Source of the DNA: Spinactinospora alkalitolerans
Lineage (GTDB): Bacteria; Actinomycetota; Actinomycetes; Streptosporangiales; Streptosporangiaceae
Direction: 5' to 3'
NCBI RefSeq assembly: GCF_013408795.1
Contig: NZ_JACCCC010000001.1
Span: forward strand, 3,472,001 to 3,536,000
Length of the DNA: 64,000 nucleotides
A program made the position numbers and the translations under genes. Position 1 is the first letter of the stretch, and every line of letters starts with the position of its first letter. The notes under the pieces are model-generated. The model was not told the origin of the DNA, ran no database searches, and was given only the letters and a program-made list of their open reading frames with translations. This document shows positions 1 to 9,091 of this stretch, piece by piece.

Positions 1-123
1 CGGCTCAAGCAGTTCCGCGCCCTGGCCACCCGCTACGCGAAGCGAGTGGCCTCCTACCGGTCGGAGATCATCATCGCGGCCGTCGTGTTGTGGCTTGCGC
101 ACCGACTTACAGGACACGCCTAA
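1..123 (+). pseudogene. IS5-family transposase, C-terminal end (5' part outside window)
   Basis: The first 40 codons, ending in TAA, read as the end of an IS5-type DDE transposase. The segment begins RLKQFRALATRYAKR, the conserved stretch after the last catalytic acidic residue in these enzymes (usually LKQWRALATRYDK), and then runs into a hydrophobic IIIAAVVLWL segment. Only this end is visible, so whether the element is intact cannot be judged. A second, degenerate IS5-type copy lies on the other strand near 33.9-34.3 kb. Confidence 0.7.
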
Positions 124-155
124 CGCGCTGGCGCCCCGCTCCTCGCCTGCGGCTC

Positions 156-195
156 GGTCTCACCTGCCCCGGCCCGGCCGCCGGCAGGTGAGACC
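156..195. terminator. Bidirectional hairpin terminator
   Basis: A perfect 13-bp inverted repeat (GGTCTCACCTGCC at 156-168, its complement at 183-195) with a 14-nt loop lies between two converging genes, the transposase end and the reductase gene at 208. There is no long T-run, as is usual for actinomycete terminators. Confidence 0.7.
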
Positions 196-207
196 AACCG
201 GTGCGGC

Positions 208-765
208 TCAGCGGGTCCGGTAGCGCGCGTAGATCAGTCCGCTGTCGAAGGCACGCTCCTCGACCAGCTCGAGATCAAGGCGCACGCCGTCGGGGAAGAA
301 CCGCTTGCCGCCGCCGACCACGCTCGTGGTGATGAACAGGTGGTACTCGTCCACCAGGCCGGCCGCGATCGCCTGGGCCGCGAGGTTCGGGCCGTCGACG
401 GTGAGGTCGTGATCAGCCTCGGCCTTGAGCTTGCGCACCGCGTCCAGGTCGAAGGTCCGCTCGATCCTGGTCTTCGCGCTGGACACCGACTCAAGCGTCG
501 TGGAGTACACGATCTTCTCCGCGGCCTGCCAGTCGCGGGCGTACTGCAGGATGTGCGGCGGCTGGTCGGGCTCGGTGTGCGCGGTCTCCCAGTAGACCAT
601 CGTCTCGTACATCCGTCGGCCGTAGAGGTACGTGCCGACGGGGCGGAAGAGATCGTTGATGAAGATATGCACCTCTTGGTCCTCGGCCCCGGTGCCGAGG
701 TCGCCCTCCGCCGCCTCGGCGTAGCCGTCGAGCGAGGTGACCATCGAGTAGATGAGCTTTGCCAT
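208..765 (-). CDS. Dihydrofolate reductase / RibD C-terminal domain family protein
   Basis: A 185-residue single-domain protein of the RibD_C/DHFR-like fold. It opens with MAKLIYSMVTSLDGY, the typical first strand and substrate loop of the family. It also has a YGRRMYE segment (about residue 49), TVDGPNLAAQAI (about 121) and a closing strand with GGGKRFF. Members are NADPH-binding reductases of mostly unknown substrate. The start at 765 is supported by AAGGAG four bases upstream. It is a single-gene unit with a hairpin just downstream. The family is well supported; the substrate is not known. Confidence 0.85.
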   Translation of the reverse strand: MAKLIYSMVTSLDGYAEAAEGDLGTGAEDQEVHIFINDLFRPVGTYLYGRRMYETMVYWETAHTEPDQPPHILQYARDWQAAEKIVYSTTLESVSSAKTRIERTFDLDAVRKLKAEADHDLTVDGPNLAAQAIAAGLVDEYHLFITTSVVGGGKRFFPDGVRLDLELVEERAFDSGLIYARYRTR

Positions 766-950
766 GCGTCTCCTTCGAGTACGAGCGTGTCAGTCTGCCA
801 GCGGTCCTGCAGGCTGTAGACCTCCGCACGACCCGGAACTCATCGATCGGCTGGCCGGCCGGTTCCGTCAACCGTCAGATCCCGGACGAAGCGCACCTCG
901 TCGGCGGGGTGCCCGCGCTCACCAGGACGGTCTTCCACGCGATCCTGGAC

Positions 951-1438
951 ATGGACACGATGACCACCAGCCGCCCCGCGGCGGCTGCGCCCCGCCCCTC
1001 TGGTCTCCGCACCCCGCACAGCTTCCCGACCCGCACCGAACCAGAGATCACCTACCCGCCTTTGGCGGAAAGCGAGTCCCCGTCAATCGAACTCCACATC
1101 AAGCACCTGGCCGACACTAATGCGCACTGGCCCTTCGAACGGTTCCCCAGTGCATTCAGCAGGCCCGTGAGATCGTTGACATGGTCGGGGAAGCCGGCCA
1201 TCCCGACCGCGACACCCTCATCGAGGCCATTGCGAACCTCGATGGGCTCTACCAGCAACTCCACGCGCGCCTGAACCAGCGCGGCGCCGTAGTGGCCACC
1301 GTGGCCTCCGCCCGGCTTCTGCGCAGCGTCATCGGTCAGCGGCCCGACATCCTGCACGCCGGGCAGGTAATTTCCGGACTCCTACTCGACGCTCTGGCCT
1401 CCATGCCATCTGAGAACTCCAGCGACGCACAGACATAG
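951..1438 (+). pseudogene. Small hypothetical gene, apparently frameshifted
   Basis: Two consecutive reading frames show strong GC3 bias. The first starts at 951 or 960 (MTTSRPAAAAP) and stays coding-like to about 1130. The second is open from 1121 to 1438 and contains QQAREIVDMVGEAGHPD and a long amphipathic helix LDGLYQQLHARLNQ. A +1 shift near 1125-1135 would join them into one protein of about 160 residues. Either the gene is broken here or the second half is expressed alone from ATG 1181 (85 aa). I do not recognise the family. The helical C-terminal half suggests a small soluble protein. Confidence 0.4.
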
Positions 1439-1554
1439 CCAAGCATCAAAACACAGCCATAAACCCGCTACGACGTTCGTTCACCACCAAGCCCTTGAAC
1501 GGCCCTCGGTGACGGCCGGACAGCTCCCGGGAGGGCTTACTCCCCTACCGGCCC

Positions 1555-2036
1555 GGCCCTGCGGCATTCGCCGGCATGTGTCCGGGAACCCGCCGGAAGC
1601 GTCCGGGACCGGCCGGTGTTGCGGAAGCGGTATCTGCAACGGGTTCTACCGTGGCCGGGCGCCCCTAAGGTCATCCCATGTCCACTCCTCGATCCCGCCC
1701 CAAGCGCTGGGCGCCGGGCCTGCTCGCCGGACTCGCCGTCCTGGTCCTCGTCGCAGCCGGAGTCGCTGTCTTCACTGTTCAGCGACCGTTTCCCGACTAC
1801 GACGGGGAACTGGCGCTGCCCGGGCTCAGCGCCCCGGTGACGGTGTACCGCGATTCCCACGGCATCCCCCAGCTCTACGCCGACACCGCCGAGGGCCTGT
1901 TCACCGCCCAGGGATACGTGCACGCCCAGGACCGGCTCCGGCAGACAGGCCTCACCACCGCATAACCCCACACCCCCCAGGCCACACCGCTGCACGGAGC
2001 GAGACCCGCGGCTTCCGCCCGCTCCCGACAGGCCGC
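1555..2036 (+). repeat. Direct repeat copy 1 (pairs with 34627-35108)
   Basis: About 480 bp recurs in the same orientation exactly 33,072 bp downstream with no visible insertion or deletion. Similarity starts near GGCCCTGCGGCATTCGCC. It covers the whole truncated acylase gene and its upstream region, weakens over 1966-1988, and resumes over 1989-2036. Differences are scattered single bases, roughly one in ten or fewer across the gene. Confidence 0.85.
1678..1965 (+). pseudogene. Truncated penicillin-acylase-like gene, copy 1
   Basis: The 95-residue product has a basic N-terminus and one hydrophobic segment (about residues 15-33). It then has the start of the acylase alpha chain: VTVYRDSHGIPQLYADT and LFTAQGYVHAQDR, which match the N-terminus of penicillin/cephalosporin acylases of the Ntn-hydrolase superfamily. 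The full family is about 750-850 residues, with an internal autoproteolytic Ser nucleophile. Here the frame stops after LTTA, so the nucleophile and the rest are absent. Copy 2 at 34750 stops at the same codon, so the truncation predates the duplication. It is unlikely to be an active enzyme; a secreted or membrane-tethered fragment could still be made. Confidence 0.75.
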
Positions 2037-2246
2037 ACCATCGAGTACCGCGGTATCGTCGGCGTCCTCAATCTGCTGCACACCCGCAATCCCGGCAGCC
2101 GCCGCCACCCTCGACGGGATCTCTTCGGACCACTCACCGCGGTAAGCAGGTTCCCACCTCTCAAGGGAAACCGGTTCGACCGGTCAATCCGCTTTCGGAT
2201 TCGGACGCTTCATCCGCAGTACGAACGGAGAACTTTCCACAGAGCA

Positions 2247-2666
2247 TCACTGCTTCCGCAGAGCAGCCCTGACTTTCTCAAGCGCCGCTCTCGCCTGCTC
2301 CCTGTCCACGTCATCGCCCCAACTCCGCCACCACCAGCCATCGGCGGGAAGGGCCGCATCGAGCGCTTCGACCGCCAGGCTCCGCACCTGGAGCGGCACC
2401 GGCCTCGCCAGCCACTCCGTGACCCCCGACGCCTCCTCGTTCCACGAGAACCGCTCCTCCGAGAGCGTGTTCGCCGCGATCGCCGCCGCAGCGGCGACCA
2501 CCTCCTCAGGGAGAGTCCTCACCGGCTCCGGTCGCGCATTCACCAGGGCCGGTTCCAGCGTCCGCACCACGTGTTCCAGCCGCTCCGCGGCCGCCGGCGG
2601 CCCGAGCCCGTCCAGAAGGTCAAGCGCGGTGTCACCATCAAAAAGTTCCACACCCCACGTACCCAC
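2247..2666 (-). CDS. DUF4259 domain protein
   Basis: A protein of 139 residues beginning MGTWGVELFDGDTALDLL, the hallmark opening of DUF4259 proteins (usually MGTWG-x-FxNDxA). The rest is an alpha-helical, acidic domain ending in EKVRAALRKQ. I chose the GTG at 2666 because GGAG lies six bases upstream and because the family begins exactly there. A TTG 12 bases upstream would add four residues. Function is unknown; family members are often found near toxin/immunity or phage genes. A short open frame overlaps its 5' end. Confidence 0.8.
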   Translation of the reverse strand: MGTWGVELFDGDTALDLLDGLGPPAAAERLEHVVRTLEPALVNARPEPVRTLPEEVVAAAAAIAANTLSEERFSWNEEASGVTEWLARPVPLQVRSLAVEALDAALPADGWWWRSWGDDVDREQARAALEKVRAALRKQ

Positions 2667-2766
2667 TGCATACTCCAATAAGATCCGTGGGAATTTCCGC
2701 TACTCCAACTGCCTTCGCGTTCAGCCCGAGCCGGCGCCACGCGGGCACGAACTCTCCGAATTCCAT
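2638..2766 (-). CDS. Possible 42-codon leader ORF overlapping the DUF4259 gene
   Basis: ATG at 2766 follows AGGAAGA at a good distance. The frame runs 42 codons (MEFGEFVPAWRRLGLN...) and stops at 2638, inside the DUF4259 gene in another frame. It could be a translated leader coupled to the downstream gene, or a shortened gene. No family is recognised. Confidence 0.3.
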   Translation of the reverse strand: MEFGEFVPAWRRLGLNAKAVGVAEIPTDLIGVCSGYVGCGTF

Positions 2767-2848
2767 GATTCTTCCTGGTTCTCTTGATCAGCCGCCCCAG
2801 TTCTCACTACACCTGCGGGTCGCTCAGGCTTCGTCACAGAGTTCCCGG

Positions 2849-4150
2849 TCAGGCCGCATCGCCCGCCGGGCGTGCCGTGCCCATCTCGTTGGCCAGGTGC
2901 GCCGCGCGGCCGATGAGCGACCACAGCGTCAGCACCGCGAGCAGTGCGAGCGACGCGCCCGCCACATAGGGCAGACTCAAGTCCAGGCGGCCGAGCAGTC
3001 CCCCCGTCAGTGCCCCAATCGGGGCGAGGCCCCATCCCAGCATCCGGTACGCGCCAATGGTCCGTCCGCGCAGCTCGTCCGGGATCATGGTCTGCAGGAT
3101 CACCGTGTTTGCCACGTTGGTGGTGGTGATGGCAAACCCGAACAGCCCCAGGCACAGTGCTCCGGCGTAGGCGTTCGGGGCCAGGCCGAATGCGAGCATG
3201 GCCCCCGCCATCCCCAGAAGCGCGCTGCGGATCACCGCGGCCCGGCCCAATGTTGCGACCAGCCGGGATACACATGTCGCGCCGAGGAAGGCGCCCATGG
3301 CCATCGCGGCGAGAAACACCCCGTAGAGCGAGGCCGGCACCCCAAGCCGCTGCTGGGCGAAGAGGACCAGCACGGCGATTCCCATCTGCAGGCTGAGCAT
3401 TATGGTCACGTTCAACATCAGGAGGCCGCGCAGGATCGGCGTGCCGAGTACGTACCGGATTCCGTCGAGGAGGCTCTGCCCCACGCTTCGGCGGGACACG
3501 GGCGGTGGCCCATCGGTGGTGCCTTCGGGGGCCGGCGGGCGCCGCATGGACAGTGGGATACCGAGCAGCAGTAGCGCGGCCACAGCGTAGGCACCGGCAG
3601 CGGAGGCCAGCGGAAGCGCGGCGGCCGTGGCGAACAGCAACCCAGCCAGCGGTGCGCCGGCGCAGTCCTCTGTGACCACACGCCCTCCCTCCAGCCTGCT
3701 GTTCGCGCGGTCCAGCTGGTGTGCGCGCACCAGCCGCGGAAGTAGCGAGCGGGCGCCGATGTCGTAGACCGTCTCGCCGGACATGATGAGAAACATGGCC
3801 GCGTAGAGAACCCAGATGGTGGCGAGGTCCATGGCGACAAGCACGGCGAGCGTGCCCATGGTCGTGGCCCGCAGCGCGGCGGCGGCCGTCATCGCCTGGG
3901 CCCGGTCCACCCGGTCCACCAGCACTCCGGACAACGGGCCGAACAGGAGCCACGGCAGGAAACGAGCCGCCACCAGCCCGGAGATCAGGAGCGGATCGTC
4001 GGTAAGGAGTGCGCCAACCAGGGGCATCGCGGTGAGCAGCATGCCGTCGGCGAGGTTGCTGGAGGTTGCGGCGCTCCAGAAGCGGTAGAATACGCCGCCC
4101 AGGCGGTCGACGCGCGGCTCGCGCGTACTCTCCTCGTCCGGGCCTGCCAT
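2849..4150 (-). CDS. MFS efflux transporter (EntS/MefA-like)
   Basis: About 433 residues with roughly 12 hydrophobic segments. It has the MFS loop 2-3 signature in the form GPLSGVLVDRVDRAQAM and the EntS-type ending PDELRGRTIGAYRMLGWGLAPIG. This group exports siderophores, macrolides and peptides. It lies downstream of the last synthetase gene (4505) in the same direction, so it is the candidate exporter and self-resistance pump of the cluster. A weak hairpin in the 354-bp gap may separate the two units. The start is uncertain: ATG 4150 gives a normal N-terminus but has no clear ribosome site, and a GTG at 4201 would add 17 residues. The product exported is inferred from position only. Confidence 0.85.
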   Translation of the reverse strand: MAGPDEESTREPRVDRLGGVFYRFWSAATSSNLADGMLLTAMPLVGALLTDDPLLISGLVAARFLPWLLFGPLSGVLVDRVDRAQAMTAAAALRATTMGTLAVLVAMDLATIWVLYAAMFLIMSGETVYDIGARSLLPRLVRAHQLDRANSRLEGGRVVTEDCAGAPLAGLLFATAAALPLASAAGAYAVAALLLLGIPLSMRRPPAPEGTTDGPPPVSRRSVGQSLLDGIRYVLGTPILRGLLMLNVTIMLSLQMGIAVLVLFAQQRLGVPASLYGVFLAAMAMGAFLGATCVSRLVATLGRAAVIRSALLGMAGAMLAFGLAPNAYAGALCLGLFGFAITTTNVANTVILQTMIPDELRGRTIGAYRMLGWGLAPIGALTGGLLGRLDLSLPYVAGASLALLAVLTLWSLIGRAAHLANEMGTARPAGDAA

Positions 4151-4413
4151 TAGAAAATCCGAGGACCGGTTCGACCGGTGCCGATCCGGCCGGGCAGGCA
4201 CCGTCCTGTTCGGTTTGGTTCCTCGTTCAGGAGGAGACCCGCTGTTCCGCGGATGCGTTGTGGAAATGGGGATTCTGTGTTTTCACCGCACCGTGCGCCA
4301 GGAGTCCTGGGCGAGCTCCCCGCTCCACCTCGCGTTCGCTGCCTGACCAGGTGCGACGGAGGGGGGTAATCTCCCCACCGAGAACGCGACTGGCAACCAT
4401 ACCTCCTCCTCCG

Positions 4414-4438
4414 GGAAGCCCGGACTTCACGGGCCTTC
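4414..4438 (-). terminator. Weak hairpin after the last synthetase gene
   Basis: AAGCCCG and CGGGCCTT flank a short loop (one bulged C), about 70 bases downstream of the gene ending at 4505. It could reduce read-through into the exporter gene. Otherwise 4151-4504 shows no gene or strong promoter that I can see. Confidence 0.35.
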
Positions 4439-4504
4439 TCTGAGGGCGGGGACGCGAGTTTCGATTTTTTGACCGGATTCGGCATTTCCCGACCCCTGCT
4501 ATCC

Positions 4505-6331
4505 TTATTGGCTTTCCAAAGCCCGATCAACCTGCCCGGCGAGCGATTCGATGGTAGGTGAGACGAGGAAATCACGCAGGTGGATAGGGGCACCCAGTTC
4601 ACCGCGCACTCTCGACAGAAGCTGCATGACGAGCAACGAGTATCCTCCCAATTCGAAGAAGTCGTCGTGCACACCGAAGGTTTGCTCGGGAAGGAGTCCG
4701 CTCCAGATCTCCGCCAGTGCCTTCTCCGTCCAGGATCGCGGTGCCGTGTGCTCACGGACGGGACTCTCTAATGCGGGTGAAGGCGCCGGGAGAGCCCGGC
4801 GGTCGATCTTTCCGCTGATGGTCCGCGGGAGTTCGCTCACGGGAACGAAGAGTCGCGGAATCAAGCTGTCCGGGAGGTAGTTGGCCAGGTGCTGGCGCAG
4901 CTGCCTGGACTCCCACTCACGTGTCCCCACCGAAGGGGCGGCCGCCTGGATGAAGGCGCACAGCCGGGGTACCTCGCCCTGGTCGTCGACAGTCACCGCT
5001 ACGTCTCCCACCGCGGGATGCCGGCGCAGCGCCTCCTCGACCTCTCCCAGCTCGACTCGGATGCCCCCGATCTTGACCTGCTGGTCCCTCCTTCCCAGGA
5101 ACTCCAGAAGGCCGTCCGGCGCCAGCCTGCCGAAGTCCCCCGTACGGTAGGTGACGTCGCCTGTGTCTCCGTCCGGCCCCGCCGGCAGGAACACGGCCCG
5201 AGTGGCCTCGGGGTGCCTGTGGTAGCCCAGAGCAAGGTAGGGCGAGCGTATGTGGATCTCGCCCACCGCGCCCTGCGGGCAGGGGTGTCCCCGGTCGTCG
5301 AGAATGTCCACCCGGGTGCCGGGCATGGGCTGCCCGATCGGAACCGAGGTGCGGTCCGCATCGGCGCGAGTGATGAAGTGGTAGGTCCTCGTGACCGTCG
5401 TCTCGGTGGCGCCGTAGAGATTGAGCAGCTGGATCCGCTCCCCGTAACGATCGAACCATCGGCCGACATCGGCCGGGGAGACCGACTCCCCCGCCATCGC
5501 GATGCAGCGCAGCGTAGTGAACTCCAGCTCGTCGATGAGGGCGGCGTTGGCGATGCCGCGGAACACGGTCGGTACGCAGTTCACCAGGTCGATCCCGGAA
5601 TCCTCGATCCATCGCCCGAGTTCGTGGGGGCTTATCCGGATTTCGGCCGGGGGGACGCACACGGTCCCGCCCGTGCACAGCGGGACGAAGACGTCGCGCA
5701 CCATGGCGTCGAACGCCAGGGAGGCCAGTTGGCTGACCCGCCGACCGGGGCGAGCGTCGAGCAGCCCGGCGAGCCACCCGACGTAGTGGCTGAGGCTTTC
5801 GGCCCGGCCCACGACGCCTTTTGGGCGGCCGGTGGACCCTGAGGTGAAGAAGACGTAGTACGGGTCGTTCGGGTCCGGCTGGTGGACCCGTGGCGGGTGG
5901 TCGTGCCGCTCGGGTACGGGGTCCTTTGTCTCCACCGCCGCGTGAATTAGCCGGCCGGAGGGCACCAGGTCGCCGACGAGCTTCTCCACAGGTGTGGGGA
6001 TCCCTGTGCCGACGATCGCGTAGTGGGGCTCGATCTCACCGAGTATTCCCTCTAGCCGGAGCCGCGGAGCGGCACACTCCAGAAGAGCGAAGACCCCGCC
6101 GATCCTGAGTATGCCCAGAACGGCCGCGATGGCCTCCCTTCGGTCCTCGGCGAGCACCGGAATCACACGGCCGCCGCCGGCGCCCGACGTGTACAGTTCT
6201 TGGGCGATCTGCCTGGAACGTCGTTCCAGCGCCGCGTAGGTCAACGTGCCTTGCGGGCACTCCACGGCCCTGCGGTTCGGGAACCGCTCGGCCGCCCGGA
6301 GTACCAGCGAATGAACTGACTCGTACCTCAT
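4505..6331 (-). CDS. NRPS adenylation-thiolation (A-T) protein
   Basis: A 608-residue protein with one adenylation domain (about 8-520) and one carrier domain (about 530-605). Core motifs are clear: FTSGSTGRPKG (162-172), NLYGATETT (304-312), YRTGD (395-399), the catalytic lysine in RTISGKIDRR (K508), and the carrier motif FFELGGYS with phosphopantetheine Ser565. The specificity residues read by eye are D-A-R-N-A-A-L-V-T-K. I cannot match this code to a standard amino acid. There is no condensation domain, so it loads a monomer for a C domain on another protein (the stand-alone C at 16143 is one candidate). It starts 31 bases after the asparagine synthetase stop and is the last gene of the operon. 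Confidence 0.9.
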   Translation of the reverse strand: MRYESVHSLVLRAAERFPNRRAVECPQGTLTYAALERRSRQIAQELYTSGAGGGRVIPVLAEDRREAIAAVLGILRIGGVFALLECAAPRLRLEGILGEIEPHYAIVGTGIPTPVEKLVGDLVPSGRLIHAAVETKDPVPERHDHPPRVHQPDPNDPYYVFFTSGSTGRPKGVVGRAESLSHYVGWLAGLLDARPGRRVSQLASLAFDAMVRDVFVPLCTGGTVCVPPAEIRISPHELGRWIEDSGIDLVNCVPTVFRGIANAALIDELEFTTLRCIAMAGESVSPADVGRWFDRYGERIQLLNLYGATETTVTRTYHFITRADADRTSVPIGQPMPGTRVDILDDRGHPCPQGAVGEIHIRSPYLALGYHRHPEATRAVFLPAGPDGDTGDVTYRTGDFGRLAPDGLLEFLGRRDQQVKIGGIRVELGEVEEALRRHPAVGDVAVTVDDQGEVPRLCAFIQAAAPSVGTREWESRQLRQHLANYLPDSLIPRLFVPVSELPRTISGKIDRRALPAPSPALESPVREHTAPRSWTEKALAEIWSGLLPEQTFGVHDDFFELGGYSLLVMQLLSRVRGELGAPIHLRDFLVSPTIESLAGQVDRALESQ

Positions 6332-6362
6332 CGCCGTCCCTCTCGCAGTGCGAATGCCCGTA

Positions 6363-8231
6363 TCAGGAGTAGCTGGGGATGCCGAACTCGTCCATGAGAA
6401 TCCCGAAGGTCAGCACGATGAGCAGTAGGTCGTCACCCAGGTGTGGATGGACGTCGCTTCCGGGAGTTCTGTATCGGGACTTCAGCGCCTCCACGACATC
6501 GGGATCGAAGTACCCCTGGCGCGCTATCCGCGAGTAGGACAGCATGTCCTGGGTCCATTCGTTGTTCTGGCGGAGCAGAGCCGGGCTAGACGGCGCGCGG
6601 AAACCGAATTTCTCCCGGTCGATGATCTCGGCCGGAACGCGTCCTTGAGCCACCCGTTTAAGAACGTATTTCTCGGTCATGTTCTTGACCTTCAGCATGG
6701 GCGGAATCCGGGTGGTGAACTCGACGACGTCGATGTCGAGGAACGGGTACCTGGTCTCGACCGAGTTCGCCAGGGCCATCCGGTCTCCGTGGTCGGCGAG
6801 CAAGTGGTCGGTGAGGCGCAGCTTGAAATCGAGGTAGGAACGCTGGTGCAGCGGGTGCCTACCCTGCAGGGAACTCTGGTCGACGATCGGGAAGTTGAGG
6901 CAGTCGAATTCAGGGAACGCCTCTTGGACACCAGGGGAGTAAAGCTCGTTTTTTGTCTCCGCCCAGGCATGGTAGTTTTTCTCGTAGAATATTGCGGAAT
7001 CGCCCCAGAGCCGGCGGCGGACTTCGTCTTCCAGGAGTGTGTCCAGACCTTGGTCCCGCCTGCCGCGCCGCCCCGCGCTGTCGAACCGGTATCCTATATA
7101 ACCGCCGAAGAGTTCATCCGCCCCCTCACCCGTAAGGACCACCTTGAACCCGGCGTCCCGGACCTTTTCCGACAATGCCAGGGAGCACGTGTTGAACGTC
7201 TCCTTGACCGGGCATTCAGCGTGATAGACCATGCGCCGGAGGTCGGCGCCGACCTCAGCGGGGCCGAAGACAAGCTGGTGGTGGTCGGCCGATAGCTTGT
7301 CCGCCATGAGTCGCTGGTAGCCGGACTCGTCCAGGCCGTGGTCCTTGAACGCCACGGAGAAGCAGGTGAGGCGCCTGCCTCTGCCCCGCTCGGCGGCGAG
7401 TGCCGTGATCAGCCCCGAGTCCAGGCCACCACTGAGGTAGTAGCCGACAGGGACGTCGGCCCGCTGCCGGTAGCCGACCGATCGTGTGAGAAGTTCTCTG
7501 AGGGCGGCGATATAGAACTCATCAGGTTCCGGCCGCGGTCCCTCTCCCTCGATCGGGTACTCCAAATCCCAGTAGCGAACCTTTTGGACGGCTCCCTCGT
7601 CGACGAGCAGGTAATGGCCGTTTTCGAGACTGCTCACATCGCGAAACATCGTACGCGGGCTGACCGGCCCCGGAAACGTCAGGACCTGGTCGAGCCCGGT
7701 CAGGTCAGCAGTGCGGCTGATTCCCGGGTGCTCCAGAATGGACTTGATCTCGGACCCGAAGACGAAATCCTCCCCCGCCCGGGCGTAGTACATCGGAAGG
7801 ATGCCGAGATGGTCGCGCGCGATAAAAAGGCGCCGGATGTTCCGGTCGTAGATCGCGAAGGCGAACTGCCCGTTCACTCTCTTGAGTAGATCGACCCCCT
7901 CCTCCTCGTACAGGTGGACGAGTACCTCGACGTCGCATCCCGTTCTGAACCTGTGGCCCTTCCTCGCCAGTTCGCGACGCAGCTCCGGATGGTTGAATAT
8001 CTCCCCATTGCAGATCAGGACCACGGTGCCGTCTTCGCTGTAGATCGGCTGGTCACCGCCGTCGGGGTCAATGATGCTGAGCCGACGGAGCGTGATCCCG
8101 ATCCCGTCGTCGATGAACGTCCCCGAGGAGTCGGGCCCCCTGTGGTCCAGCTTCTCCGCCATGGTCGCTAGCAGCGTGCTGTCGACCGGACGCCTGTCCG
8201 GCAGGTGCATGAAACCGGTCAGCCCGCACAT
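6363..8231 (-). CDS. Asparagine synthase (glutamine-hydrolysing) family protein
   Basis: 622 residues in two domains. The N-terminal Ntn glutaminase starts MCGLTGF, so the nucleophile Cys2 is present. It also has HRGPDSSG and NGEIFN, which bind glutamine. The C-terminal synthetase has the PP-loop SGGLDSG and GEGADELFGGY. Such enzymes activate a carboxylate as an acyl-AMP and transfer ammonia from glutamine to it. I chose ATG 8231 because Cys2 must follow the initiator and because GAGGAGGG lies just upstream. The gene sits 13 bases after the type II thioesterase. In this cluster it may amidate a side chain or the released peptide, or supply asparagine. Cys2 argues against a beta-lactam synthetase role, as those lack it. 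Confidence 0.9.
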   Translation of the reverse strand: MCGLTGFMHLPDRRPVDSTLLATMAEKLDHRGPDSSGTFIDDGIGITLRRLSIIDPDGGDQPIYSEDGTVVLICNGEIFNHPELRRELARKGHRFRTGCDVEVLVHLYEEEGVDLLKRVNGQFAFAIYDRNIRRLFIARDHLGILPMYYARAGEDFVFGSEIKSILEHPGISRTADLTGLDQVLTFPGPVSPRTMFRDVSSLENGHYLLVDEGAVQKVRYWDLEYPIEGEGPRPEPDEFYIAALRELLTRSVGYRQRADVPVGYYLSGGLDSGLITALAAERGRGRRLTCFSVAFKDHGLDESGYQRLMADKLSADHHQLVFGPAEVGADLRRMVYHAECPVKETFNTCSLALSEKVRDAGFKVVLTGEGADELFGGYIGYRFDSAGRRGRRDQGLDTLLEDEVRRRLWGDSAIFYEKNYHAWAETKNELYSPGVQEAFPEFDCLNFPIVDQSSLQGRHPLHQRSYLDFKLRLTDHLLADHGDRMALANSVETRYPFLDIDVVEFTTRIPPMLKVKNMTEKYVLKRVAQGRVPAEIIDREKFGFRAPSSPALLRQNNEWTQDMLSYSRIARQGYFDPDVVEALKSRYRTPGSDVHPHLGDDLLLIVLTFGILMDEFGIPSYS

Positions 8232-8244
8232 AACCCTCCTCGTG

Positions 8245-9075
8245 TCATCCCTGTCGGTTGTGCTGCTTCTGGTCCGGCCGATCCGTGGCGGGGCCGTCCC
8301 CGTCACCGTCCGCACGCGGTCGTGCCAGCAAGGGATGACCACTGATCTCGGCCGCGATCGCCCGCATCTGCTGATGCAGGAAGAAATGGCCCCCTGGAAG
8401 CATCCGGTAATGGAATCCGGCGGAGGTCCGGCATTCCCAGGACCGGATTCCCTCGACGGGGACCATGGAGTCGTCCCTGCCTCCGAGCGCGAGAATGGGA
8501 GTGCTCAACTTCTTGAAGCTGGGCACGTATCCGGCGCAGAGTTCATGGTCGTTGCGGAGGGGCGCCAGGAGGATGTCGTGGAACTCCTCGTGTTCGAACA
8601 GTTCCGCCGGTGCTCCGCCCAGCCTCACCGTGAGGCGCAGGAGCTTGTCGTCGTCGAGGGTGTGCGGCGGGGAGGCACTGCCGCTCCACGTGCTGTGCCG
8701 CGGATCCCCGCTCCGAGCCGCCAGCACGAGAAGCGAAGGTGGCGGTTTCGCGCTCCGTTCGAGCCGAGCGGCGATCTCAGACGCCAGAAGCGCGCCCATG
8801 CTGTGACCGAACAGGACGAAGGGACGATCGAGCGAATCCGCGAGGCCCTCGACGAGATCCGCGACGAGCTCCTCCCAGTCCGCCACGAGCGGTTCGGCGA
8901 ACAGGTTCTCCCGGCCGGGGAGCTGGACCGGGTTCACATCGATCGCCGGCGGGAACCCGTCGATCCAGTGCCGGTATATCGACGCTCCACCTCCGGCATA
9001 GGGAAAGCAGAAGAGCCGAATCGATGCCGTATCGGCTGATCTACTGCGGAACGGCAGGTACTTGTTCGAGCTCAT
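8245..9075 (-). CDS. Type II thioesterase
   Basis: 276 residues, alpha/beta hydrolase fold. It has FCFPYAGGGASIYRHW near the start, the nucleophile elbow GHSMGA (about residues 95-100), an Asp in ALGGRDD, and the catalytic His in PGGHFFL. These are standard for type II thioesterases, which remove misprimed acyl or aminoacyl groups from carrier domains. No type I thioesterase domain is fused to any synthetase here, so this could be the only enzyme able to release product by hydrolysis. The C-terminal 30 residues are a polar extension. It lies 16 bases after mbtH and 13 before the asparagine synthetase. Confidence 0.9.
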   Translation of the reverse strand: MSSNKYLPFRSRSADTASIRLFCFPYAGGGASIYRHWIDGFPPAIDVNPVQLPGRENLFAEPLVADWEELVADLVEGLADSLDRPFVLFGHSMGALLASEIAARLERSAKPPPSLLVLAARSGDPRHSTWSGSASPPHTLDDDKLLRLTVRLGGAPAELFEHEEFHDILLAPLRNDHELCAGYVPSFKKLSTPILALGGRDDSMVPVEGIRSWECRTSAGFHYRMLPGGHFFLHQQMRAIAAEISGHPLLARPRADGDGDGPATDRPDQKQHNRQG

Positions 9076-9091
9076 GCTGGATTTTCCGTGT

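Noticed and set aside
1678-1965. Functional penicillin acylase
   Set aside because: Only the first 95 residues remain; the internal Ser nucleophile and nearly the whole enzyme are missing in both copies.
6363-8231. Beta-lactam synthetase interpretation of the AsnB-like enzyme
   Set aside because: Cys2, the glutaminase nucleophile, is present (MCGLTGF). Beta-lactam synthetases lack it, so glutamine-dependent amidation is more likely.
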